64,000 bases of DNA from Pseudomonas cichorii (GTDB lineage Bacteria > Pseudomonadota > Gammaproteobacteria > Pseudomonadales > Pseudomonadaceae): NCBI RefSeq assembly GCF_015471405.1, contig NZ_BLVZ01000016.1:1-64000 (forward strand). The letters run 5' to 3'. The translations under genes were made by a program, and so were the position numbers. This document shows, piece by piece, positions 17,650 to 25,679 of the stretch; position 1 is the stretch's first letter, and every line of letters starts with the position of its first letter. The notes under the pieces are model-generated. The model worked only from the letters and a program-made list of their open reading frames with translations, had not been told where the DNA came from and searched no databases.

Positions 17650-19801
17650 GGACGACTCCTTGTGGGCGGCCATGCACGGCCAGTGGTGATTGCGGGTCCA
17701 GCAGCGAGGTACGGATGAAATGCAGGTAGCTTTTGACCCGGCGCAGCACTGAGGTGTCGAAGTGCGAGGCAAAGGGTTCGTCGGTCAGTTGCACACGACT
17801 GATGGCGTGATCGACCGCCACCAGACAGCGCTCCAGATTGCTGGCATCGGGCTGGATGAACAGGCGGATCAGCGACCGGCCCATGACCCGGATCGCAATG
17901 CGCCAGGACTGGTACTCGGCGTAGCTGGGATGGATCGGCAGGACTGCTTGCTCCCGGCGCAGCTCGATAATCGCGTGGCCGATTTCCAGCACCGTAAACA
18001 TCCAGTGCAGCAGTTCACGCTGCACTTCAGGCCTGCCGACCGCCAGACCATAAGCCTGATGCATCAGGTCGCGGGTCTGGCTTTCAAAGCTGGAGCCCAG
18101 CCTCGGCAATGGTGCGCTGATGGCGAATATCACTTGCCGACGCAGGGCGTCCTTGAGGCGCTCCCACATCCAGCGGCTGTTGGGCGGCAGGATGATTGCG
18201 CCTGCTGCGGCGCAGAACAACATGCCGACGACCATGGCGATGTAATCGTTGATGAAGGTGTAGGGGTTGTAGAGCGTGAGGTTGTCCGGTACCGAGCCGA
18301 TGCTGAAAAAGATCAGCAGGCCCAGCCCATAACCGGCCCATTGAGGACGCGAAGCCAGAAAGGTGCCGACCACCAATACCGGTGCCAGAAACACGCACAG
18401 CAATGGAAAGCCGTCGATGTGCGGGAATATGAAGAAGGTTTCGGTAAAGCCCAGAATCGCGCCCAGCAAGGTGCCGCATGCCATCTGGAACGACATGCGC
18501 CGCGGGTTGTTGGTGGTGGATGACAAGGCAACGGTCGCAGCCGACGCCAGGGTCATGATCGCGCCGCTGGGCCAGGCCGTCAGCACCCAGTACGCACTCA
18601 ACAACGCTACGACTGTACTCGCACGCACACCGGCTGCCAAGGCAGTCATCCAACTGGTGCGCGGCACAAACGACTCTTCCCACTGTTCGCGCACATGGTT
18701 GTGATCAGCCAGTGAAGCATGGGTCTGGGCGTAGTCATGCAGGTCGTTGACGAGGCGATACAGCAACTCGAAAGCCGTGTGAAAATCCAGCAACTCGGCT
18801 TCATCCGGCCCGCTTTGCTCAAGCTCGGCACGCATGCTGCGAACCAGGTCGGGCAGTTCGGTTTTGAAGACTTCCAGACGTTGCACCAACACTGCCGCAT
18901 CGCCAATGGTCAGGGACCGGTCGGCAAAGGCATCGAGTAATTGGGCCAAGGCATTGAGGCCCGGATCGACCCGGTTCATGACCGAATTCACCTGACTGGC
19001 TCGCAGCCGCGCCAGCAATTGATGCAGGGCATTGAAGCGCGTGGTGATGGCCATGAACTCGCTGTTAAGGCGATTGAGCCGCCCGTTGCGGCGGCGCATG
19101 TGCGGGTCTTCAAACACCGTTACGCTGCGCATCCCTTCCAGGCCGATGGCTTCGGCGACAAAGCGCACGTTGCCGGTTTCAAAGGCATCCCTCTCGCTGA
19201 CGCCACGCAAGCCATCCACAACAAAACGGGCAAACACACCGAAGCGCTGATACAGCGCGTTGCGCATTGCAGCGGCGGAACTCTGCGGCAGGATCGCCGC
19301 CGTCACGGCAGTGGAGCAGACAATACCCAAAGCGATTTCCATCACCCGCCAGACCGCTGCCATGAACGAGCCCTCCGGGTGAGCCAGTGCGGGCAGGCCG
19401 ACCATCGCTGCCGTGTAGCCAGCCAGCACAAAACCGTAAGCCCGAAAGTTGCGATAACGCGCTGCGCCTGCCGAACAGATCCCGACCCACAGCGCCAGGC
19501 ACCCCAGAAACGGCACCGAGTTCTGTGCGAACAAGGCCATCAGCAGCACCATCATGGCCGAACCCGCCAACGTGCCGAGCAGACGGTAGAAGCTCTTGGC
19601 AAACACATGCCCGCTCTGTGGCTGCATGACGATGAACACAGTGATCATGGCCGTGCGCGGTTGAGGCAACTCCAGGCGCAACGCCAGCCAGTAAGTGAGG
19701 AACGCGGCAATCAACACCTTGAAGATATAGATCCAGGTGACCCCGTCGCTACGCGCCCAACTATTGAGCTCTCGCACCAGAAGCCGTAGGAGCGAATTCA
19801 T
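17639..19801 (-). CDS. FUSC-family inner-membrane efflux transporter (AaeB-like)
   Basis: About 720 residues. Two blocks of hydrophobic helices (residues about 20-175 and 375-510), each followed by a cytoplasmic helical domain, give the duplicated FUSC architecture. PRTAMITVFIVMQPQSGHVFAKSFYR is diagnostic. The family exports aromatic carboxylic acids with an HlyD adaptor. The start is uncertain: the first ATG (19801) lies inside a REP palindrome, so MNSLLR is REP-encoded, and GTG at 19777 (VRELNSWARSDGV) is an alternative. It overlaps DUF1656. Confidence 0.9.
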   Translation of the reverse strand: MNSLLRLLVRELNSWARSDGVTWIYIFKVLIAAFLTYWLALRLELPQPRTAMITVFIVMQPQSGHVFAKSFYRLLGTLAGSAMMVLLMALFAQNSVPFLGCLALWVGICSAGAARYRNFRAYGFVLAGYTAAMVGLPALAHPEGSFMAAVWRVMEIALGIVCSTAVTAAILPQSSAAAMRNALYQRFGVFARFVVDGLRGVSERDAFETGNVRFVAEAIGLEGMRSVTVFEDPHMRRRNGRLNRLNSEFMAITTRFNALHQLLARLRASQVNSVMNRVDPGLNALAQLLDAFADRSLTIGDAAVLVQRLEVFKTELPDLVRSMRAELEQSGPDEAELLDFHTAFELLYRLVNDLHDYAQTHASLADHNHVREQWEESFVPRTSWMTALAAGVRASTVVALLSAYWVLTAWPSGAIMTLASAATVALSSTTNNPRRMSFQMACGTLLGAILGFTETFFIFPHIDGFPLLCVFLAPVLVVGTFLASRPQWAGYGLGLLIFFSIGSVPDNLTLYNPYTFINDYIAMVVGMLFCAAAGAIILPPNSRWMWERLKDALRRQVIFAISAPLPRLGSSFESQTRDLMHQAYGLAVGRPEVQRELLHWMFTVLEIGHAIIELRREQAVLPIHPSYAEYQSWRIAIRVMGRSLIRLFIQPDASNLERCLVAVDHAISRVQLTDEPFASHFDTSVLRRVKSYLHFIRTSLLDPQSPLAVHGRPQGVVHAS

Positions 19802-19808
19802 TCGCGAA
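19786..19808. repeat. REP-type palindrome overlapping the FUSC gene start
   Basis: GTAGGAGCGAATTCATTCGC plus GAA, a complete REP core in which the ATG of GCGAATGAATTC on the minus strand serves as a possible start codon. Confidence 0.85.
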
Positions 19809-19901
19809 GGCCCCGGTAAGCCTGCTGAAGATGTAGCGTCTGGAATACTGTCTTCGCAGATAAGCGGAGCGCCGCCCGATCCGCTCCCACGAGGTGAGGT
19901 T

Positions 19902-21344
19902 TTATTCATCAGGAAGCCCGCCGCCCAGCGCCACCACCAGCCCGGCGTACACACTCAGGCGAGCGGCTTCGATCTGCTGCTGAATCTGTTGCTGACGAAA
20001 CAACAGCGTCTGGGCATTGAGCACGTTCAGGTAGTCGGTCAGGCCGCGCTGATAGGCGATCAAGGCAATGTCATAGGTCTTCTGGGCTGCCGCGACGGAC
20101 TCGGCGGCGAACACCTGCTGCTTGTCCATGGAGGCACGGCGGATCAACTGATCGGAAATGCTTTTGAGGGCCATCACCAGCGTCTGGTTGTAATGGGCCA
20201 CGGCCAGGTCATAACCCGCCACGGCCTGGCCCAGCTCCGCTCGCAGGCGTCCGCCGTCGAAGATCGGCAGGCTGATGGCCGGGCCGGCTTTATAGCTGAG
20301 CTTGCTGCCGGTCAGAAACTCCAGCATCCCGCCGCCCGTGGCCATATAGCCAAGGCTGCCGACAAGATCGACGTTGGGATAGAAACCCGCATGCGCCACA
20401 TCGACCCCACGTGCCTGCGCCTCGACACGCCAGCGGCTGGCAACCACATCCGGGCGCTGGCCCAGCAGTTGCGCAGGCAATGCCGAGGGCAGTTTGAGTG
20501 CAGTGTGCAGCGACAGGCTCGGGCGTAGCAGCGCAGCGCCCTCCCCCGGCCCTTTGCCCGCCAGCACGGCCAGTTGATTACGCTCCAGCGCAATGGCTTC
20601 TTCCAGTTCGTCGATTTGCCGATGGGTTTCCGGCAGCGGTGTTTCGGCCTGGCTGACCTCGAAATGCGTGCCGATGCCGCCTTTCAAACGACGCTGGGCC
20701 AGATCGAGAATCTGCTTCTGTTGGGCCAGCGTGGCCTGGACGATATCCAGCCGGGCGTAGTGCAGAGCCAGCTGGATATAGGCGCGGACGATATTTTCCT
20801 GCAATTCAAGTTGGGCCTGACGTTGCTCGGCTGCACTCATGTGCGCCAAGTCAAGCGCTTGTTCGCTGGCGTTGCTTTCGCGGCCCCAAAGATCAAGGGC
20901 GTAACTCAAACCCAGCGATGCATTGTTGTCCCAGGTGCGAGTATTGGCCAGTTCGCCAGGCCCATAGAATTGATCGGTCGGCCAGTCATGACGAGCCAGA
21001 TTGGCACTGCTGTCGACATGCAGACCTTCGGCGGATTCGGCAATCCCGGCCAGCGCCTTTGCCTGGCGCACACGCGCGGCAGCCATCGCCAGGCTCGGAC
21101 TGCCGAGGGTTGCCAGCTCGATCCAGCGATTGAGTTGCGGGTCGCCATAGGCACGCCACCACTGAGCGTCAGGCCAGTTGGCGTCCATGGCAGCGCTCTG
21201 GATAGCCTGATCGGTGGCCAGGCTTTCGAGGGGCAATGCCCTGCCTTGTGAGGTGATTCCGTCGGTTCCGATACAGCCGCTGATAGCTAAAGATACAACC
21301 CAGACACTGAGGAGCCTGAAGCCCCAAATGATGCGACGCGGCAC
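19902..21344 (-). CDS. Outer-membrane efflux lipoprotein (NodT/OprM family)
   Basis: 480 residues. The N-terminus is a lipoprotein signal with lipobox AISGC and Cys24. Two OEP repeats follow, with QWWRAYGDPQLNRWIELA early, SYALDLWGRESNASEQAL in the middle and a late GAGPAISLPIFDGGRLRAEL-type segment. These are TolC-like trimeric channel features. The FUSC, DUF1656 and HlyD genes downstream on the same strand complete the tripartite pump. About 100 bases, including a REP, separate it from the FUSC gene, so transcription could be partly uncoupled there. Confidence 0.92.
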   Translation of the reverse strand: MPRRIIWGFRLLSVWVVSLAISGCIGTDGITSQGRALPLESLATDQAIQSAAMDANWPDAQWWRAYGDPQLNRWIELATLGSPSLAMAAARVRQAKALAGIAESAEGLHVDSSANLARHDWPTDQFYGPGELANTRTWDNNASLGLSYALDLWGRESNASEQALDLAHMSAAEQRQAQLELQENIVRAYIQLALHYARLDIVQATLAQQKQILDLAQRRLKGGIGTHFEVSQAETPLPETHRQIDELEEAIALERNQLAVLAGKGPGEGAALLRPSLSLHTALKLPSALPAQLLGQRPDVVASRWRVEAQARGVDVAHAGFYPNVDLVGSLGYMATGGGMLEFLTGSKLSYKAGPAISLPIFDGGRLRAELGQAVAGYDLAVAHYNQTLVMALKSISDQLIRRASMDKQQVFAAESVAAAQKTYDIALIAYQRGLTDYLNVLNAQTLLFRQQQIQQQIEAARLSVYAGLVVALGGGLPDE

Positions 21345-21519
21345 AGCTGCGAGTTCCCGACTGGAAATGAAGCGCTATTGAGTGGCGCGATTCTAGGGGG
21401 CGGCCGTGACGGCGATAAGCTGGCGAATATGTGATTCTTTATTACAGAAACGGTGATAATCCCTTGCCATGTGCCAGTAACTTCATGTCACAATTTGACA
21501 TGCCTTCAGAGAATTGCAC

Positions 21520-22467
21520 ATGGACACTCTGCAAAACATGCGCGCCTTCTGTTGTGTGGCGCAAGCGGGCAGCTTTACCGCAGCCGCAGCACAACTGGAC
21601 ACCACCACCGCCAACGTCTCTCGGGCCGTCTCGAACCTCGAAGCGCATTTGCAGACACGCCTGCTCAACCGCACGACCCGCCGTATTGCCCTGACCGAAG
21701 CCGGCAAGCGTTATTTGCTGCGCTGCGAGCAGATTCTGGCCTCTGTGGAAGAAGCGGAAGCCGAAGCCAGCGACGCCCACGCCCGACCGACCGGCCAGCT
21801 CAAGATGCATTCGATGCCCGGTGTCGGCCAGCATTACGTGATCGATGCCATCGCCCGCTATCGGCAGAGCCACCCGGATGTGTCCTTTGACCTGACCATG
21901 ACCAACCGCGTGCCGGACCTGCTTGAAGACGGCTACGACGTGTCCATCGTTCTGGCCAGCGAACTGCCGGACTCAGGTTTTGTGTCGCAACGCCTGGGCA
22001 TCACTTACAGCATCGTTTGCGCCTCGCCGGCCTACATCAAGAACTTCGGCATGGCCTACACGCCAGCCGACCTGCTGAACCACGCTTGCCTGCGCCTGGT
22101 CAGCCCGGTGTTCCCGCTGGAAAAATGGGTGTTCGACGGCCCACAAGGCCAGGAAATGGTCACCATCAACAGCTCGCCCCTGCTGGTCAACTCTGCCGAT
22201 GCCATGCAGACCGCTATTTCCAGCGGCATGGGCATCGGCATACTGCCGATCTACTCGGCCATCGACGGGTTGCGTAACGGCACCTTGATGCGGGTCCTGC
22301 CCGACTATCGCTCCCAGGAGCTGAACCTCTACGCCATCTACCCGTCGCGCCAGTATCTGGATGCGAAGATCAAGACCTGGGTCGAATACCTGCGTGGTTC
22401 GCTGCCTGAAATCCTCGCCGCCGACGAAGCAGATCTGCATATTCATTCGATGAAATCGCTGGCTTGA
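21520..22467 (+). CDS. LysR-family transcriptional regulator, divergent to the efflux operon
   Basis: 315 residues from ATG 21520 (a TTG two codons upstream is possible). The N-terminal winged helix reads MDTLQNMRAFCCVAQAGSFT, then AAAQLDTTTANVSRAVSNLE and LLNRTTRRIALTEAG. The effector-binding domain follows from about residue 90. The intergenic region of about 175 bases shared with the efflux operon and the divergent arrangement suggest that it controls the pump, as AaeR does for aaeXAB. The ligand is unknown. Confidence 0.92.
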   Translation: MDTLQNMRAFCCVAQAGSFTAAAAQLDTTTANVSRAVSNLEAHLQTRLLNRTTRRIALTEAGKRYLLRCEQILASVEEAEAEASDAHARPTGQLKMHSMPGVGQHYVIDAIARYRQSHPDVSFDLTMTNRVPDLLEDGYDVSIVLASELPDSGFVSQRLGITYSIVCASPAYIKNFGMAYTPADLLNHACLRLVSPVFPLEKWVFDGPQGQEMVTINSSPLLVNSADAMQTAISSGMGIGILPIYSAIDGLRNGTLMRVLPDYRSQELNLYAIYPSRQYLDAKIKTWVEYLRGSLPEILAADEADLHIHSMKSLA

Positions 22468-22554
22468 GAGTTTGCGTGTGCAAAACCGGCTGCCCAAGGG
22501 CCGACAAGAATGTTAGCGTGCTACTCATTCAACCGCTCAAGAGTGACTGCCCCA

Positions 22555-23529
22555 ATGAAAAAAACCGTACTCGCCTTTAGCCGTGTCTCCCCTGAAATGG
22601 CCGAACGCCTGTCGCAAGATTTCAACGTGATCGTGCCAGACCCGAAACTGGGCGACCTCAATGCCCAGTTCAACGAAGCGCTGCCCGAGTCCCACGGCAT
22701 GATCGGGGCAGGCCGCAAACTGGGGCGCGAGCAGCTTGAAGGGGCCACGAAACTGGAAGTGGTATCGAGTATTTCGGTGGGCTACGACAACTACGATGTC
22801 GGTTACCTGAGCGAGCGCGGCATCCTGCTGACCAATACCCCGGACGTGCTGACTGAAAGCACCGCCGACCTGGGCTTTTCGTTGATCATGAGCAGTGCCC
22901 GTCGTGTCGCGGAGCTGGATGCCTGGACCAAGGCCGGTAACTGGAAGCGCAGCATCGAAGCGCCTCATTTCGGCACCGATGTACATGGCAAGACGCTGGG
23001 TATCGTCGGCATGGGCAATATCGGCGCCGCCATTGCCCGTCGTGGTCGCCTGGGTTTCAACATGCCGATTCTGTACAGCGGCAACAGCCGCAAGACTGAA
23101 GTCGAGCAAGAGCTGGGCGCTCAATTCCGCACACTGGATCAATTGCTGGCCGAGTCGGATTTCGTCTGCCTTGTGGTGCCGCTGAGCGAGAAGACCCGCC
23201 ACCTGATCGGCCGCCGTGAACTGGCGCTGATGAAGCCCTGCGCAATCCTGATCAACATTGCGCGCGGCCCGATTGTCGACGAGCCGGCGCTGATCGAAGC
23301 CTTGCAGAACGGCACCATTCGCGGTGCCGGTCTGGATGTGTACGAGAAAGAACCGCTGAGTGAGTCGCCACTGTTCAGCCTGAGCAATGCCGTGACCTTG
23401 CCGCATATCGGCTCGGCGACTCACGAAACCCGTCAGGCCATGGCAGATCGTGCCTACCATAACCTGCGCAGCGCGCTGCTGGGTGAGCGGCCACAGGACC
23501 TGGTCAATCCGCAGGTCTGGAAGGGTTAA
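22555..23529 (+). CDS. D-2-hydroxyacid dehydrogenase (glyoxylate/hydroxypyruvate/2-ketogluconate reductase type)
   Basis: 324 residues from ATG 22555; an upstream in-frame start at 22510 lacks family support. The NAD(P) site GIVGMGNIGAAIARR is near residue 150. Catalytic residues are Arg237 in NIARGPIVDE, Glu266 in YEKEPL and His284 in PHIGSATHETR. The early SVGYDNYDV and LTNTPDVLTESTADL motifs fit the GhrB/TkrA subgroup, which reduces glyoxylate, hydroxypyruvate or 2-ketogluconate. The exact substrate is not decided by sequence. It stands alone and is followed by a REP pair. Confidence 0.9.
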   Translation: MKKTVLAFSRVSPEMAERLSQDFNVIVPDPKLGDLNAQFNEALPESHGMIGAGRKLGREQLEGATKLEVVSSISVGYDNYDVGYLSERGILLTNTPDVLTESTADLGFSLIMSSARRVAELDAWTKAGNWKRSIEAPHFGTDVHGKTLGIVGMGNIGAAIARRGRLGFNMPILYSGNSRKTEVEQELGAQFRTLDQLLAESDFVCLVVPLSEKTRHLIGRRELALMKPCAILINIARGPIVDEPALIEALQNGTIRGAGLDVYEKEPLSESPLFSLSNAVTLPHIGSATHETRQAMADRAYHNLRSALLGERPQDLVNPQVWKG

Positions 23530-23536
23530 TACCCTT

Positions 23537-23583
23537 TTCGCGAATGAATTCGCTCCTACCGTAGGAGCGACTTCAGTCGCGAA
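23537..23583. repeat. Inverted REP pair between convergent genes
   Basis: Two REP cores in opposite orientation (23537-23559 and 23561-23583) separated by one base can form a long hairpin. The last codons of the EamA gene are read from the right unit. Confidence 0.85.
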
Positions 23584-24493
23584 GCGGAGCGTTTGGGTAT
23601 ACCAATGACTCTTTTTGCGAAAGCTCTTTCGGCTTCCTGAACACCAGCACATTCCCCAGCATCACCAATGCCAGCCCGAAGAGTGCGGGCACTGTCCATT
23701 GGTAGCCTTCGACCCACGCCGAAATATTCAACGCCACCACCGGAAACAGCACGGTGCAATACGCCGCACGCTCAGGCCCCATGCGCCCGACCAGTGTCAG
23801 GTAGGCCGTGAAACCGATGACCGAGCCGGGTATGACCAGATACAGCAGCGAACCGATATAGCGGGTATTCCATTCAAAAACGAACGGCGCACCGCTGAAC
23901 AGGCAATACACACCCAGTATCGTCGCACCGTAGAACATACCCCAGGCATTGGTGGTCAAGGGCCGCAACCCGGCCTTCTGTTGCAGGCTCGACAGCATGT
24001 TGCCCGCCGAGAAACACAAGGTTCCCAATAGCGCCAGACCCAGCCCGATAAAGGTCTCGCGGCTGGCACTGTGGTCGGCCAGTTCAGGCCAGAACAGGCA
24101 CGCCAGCCCGGTCAAACCCATTGCGCCGCCAGCCAGAACATTGCGTGCCACTTTCTGCTTGAAGAAAACCCGTGCATTGAGCGCATTCCATAAGGTCGCG
24201 GTCGAGAACACCACGGCGATCAAACCGCTGGGGATCCATTGGCTGGCCGTGTAGAAGCACATGAAGTTGATGCAGAACAGGCACAAGCCCTGCGCCAGAC
24301 AGATAAACTGCCCGCGACGATTGACCGGTTGCAGACGCCCGCTGAGCAATAGCATCGCAAACAGGATCAAGGCCGCCAGGCTGAAGCGGTAGAAGATGGA
24401 CACCGCAATGGCGACCTCGCCCAGTTGCAGTTTCAGGGCAATCCAGGTCGTCCCCCAGATCAGGACGGTCAACAGATACAGCGAGATATTCAT
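23573..24493 (-). CDS. EamA/DMT-family transporter
   Basis: 306 residues from ATG 24493, which has a TGAGGAG ribosome site; earlier in-frame ATGs run into the divergent promoter. About ten hydrophobic helices form two EamA repeats: the first opens with LLTVLIWGTTWIALKLQLGE, the second begins near residue 150 (LGLALLGTLCFSAGNMLSSL). Drug/metabolite exporters of this family export amino acids or other metabolites. The C-terminal NAPLRD and stop come from the REP element, so the tail is probably not native. An AraC regulator is transcribed divergently, 134 bases away, and may control it. Confidence 0.88.
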   Translation of the reverse strand: MNISLYLLTVLIWGTTWIALKLQLGEVAIAVSIFYRFSLAALILFAMLLLSGRLQPVNRRGQFICLAQGLCLFCINFMCFYTASQWIPSGLIAVVFSTATLWNALNARVFFKQKVARNVLAGGAMGLTGLACLFWPELADHSASRETFIGLGLALLGTLCFSAGNMLSSLQQKAGLRPLTTNAWGMFYGATILGVYCLFSGAPFVFEWNTRYIGSLLYLVIPGSVIGFTAYLTLVGRMGPERAAYCTVLFPVVALNISAWVEGYQWTVPALFGLALVMLGNVLVFRKPKELSQKESLVYPNAPLRD

Positions 24494-24627
24494 GACGCAG
24501 CTCCTCAATGAGCCTTGAGTCTGCGGGCGGACCATCGGCGTCGCTTGCACAATCTTGCGCATTTGATCGTGCAGGTGATGGCAGCCGTATCGCGCACGAG
24601 TAGGATGCAAGGCCTAGAGGAGTCGTT

Positions 24628-25503
24628 ATGCCGCCCATTGAATCCATTCAGGTCTTTCAGGCCTTGAACAGCTCGCCACATGCCCGCCTGGAGCAGAGCG
24701 CGGTGCTGGGCGATGGATTGACGGCTGCGCTGTGGCAGAACCGGCACGACTCACAGGAATATCACGCGCCAACCCATCACACGCTGTCGTGCTATATCGC
24801 CGATGGCACGGGCACTTTTCGTCGTGATCGACCCGGCGAAAAAGGCGCGCCCGGCAAACTCTGCACGCTGCCGGCAGGTCATGAATCCGCCTGGGTCATC
24901 AATGGCGAGATCCGTCTGGCGCATTTGTATGTCAGCCCGGAGCAGTTCGCACTGGGTTGCGTCACCCTGCTGGACCGCGAGCCCCGTGAGATGCAGTTGC
25001 AGGAGAGCACCTTTGTCGAGGATGCCGAACAGGCCGGGCGTTTTCAGACGTTGATCCGGATGAACTGGGCCGAACCTGCCGAACGTTTGCTCACCAGCAG
25101 CCTGGCCCATGAAATGCTCAGCCATGCCCTGCTCGGTCAGGTCGGGTTGCGTGAAGGGTTGCGTCTCAAAGGCGGGCTGGCGCCGCATCTGCGTCGTCAA
25201 CTGGTGGACTTTATCGAGATGCATCTGGCCGACCCGTTGAGCCTCGGACAACTGGCCGGGCTCTGTGCGCTGTCCGAGTACCATTTCGCCCGCATGTTCC
25301 GCGAAAGCTTCGGCCTGCCGCCGCACCAATACCTGCTGGCCCGCCGCTTGTCACATGCCCGCCACTTGCTGCGCCACACAGCCCAACCGCTGGGCGACGT
25401 TGCCCTGGCCTGCGGCTTTGCCAGCGCCAGTCATTTCAGCAATCGTTTTCGCCAGGCCATCGGGGCAACGCCCGGAGAATACCGACAAGCCTTTACCGCG
25501 TAG
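24628..25503 (+). CDS. AraC-family transcriptional regulator
   Basis: 291 residues; GAGGAGTC precedes the ATG. The N-terminal cupin-like part (about 20-140) is followed by the double helix-turn-helix from about 195 to 290: LSLGQLAGLCALSEYHFARM, FRESFGLPPHQYLLARRLSH and the second helix block DVALACGFASASHFSNRFRQ. This is the complete AraC signature. The divergent EamA gene is the obvious target candidate; the ligand is unknown. Confidence 0.92.
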   Translation: MPPIESIQVFQALNSSPHARLEQSAVLGDGLTAALWQNRHDSQEYHAPTHHTLSCYIADGTGTFRRDRPGEKGAPGKLCTLPAGHESAWVINGEIRLAHLYVSPEQFALGCVTLLDREPREMQLQESTFVEDAEQAGRFQTLIRMNWAEPAERLLTSSLAHEMLSHALLGQVGLREGLRLKGGLAPHLRRQLVDFIEMHLADPLSLGQLAGLCALSEYHFARMFRESFGLPPHQYLLARRLSHARHLLRHTAQPLGDVALACGFASASHFSNRFRQAIGATPGEYRQAFTA

Positions 25504-25545
25504 GAATGAGGCTGATCTCAAAAATCTGATGGATTGACTCACAAT

Positions 25546-25639
25546 CCGTGGGAGGGGCCTTGGCCGCGACGACTTGCTTACAGGCAATATATTTTCAGCG
25601 TCTGAAACCAAGCTGTCGCGGCCAAGGCCCCTCCCACGG
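25546..25639. repeat. 25-bp perfect inverted repeat between convergent genes
   Basis: The left arm 25546-25570 begins CCGTGGGAGGGGCCTTGGCC and the right arm 25615-25639 is its exact reverse complement, with a 44-base loop. This is a second palindrome family, different from the GTAGGAGCG REP. It may serve as a bidirectional terminator. Confidence 0.8.
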
Positions 25640-25679
25640 GTGATATGTATGCCTTAGCTGATCGGCATTACAGTAGGTG

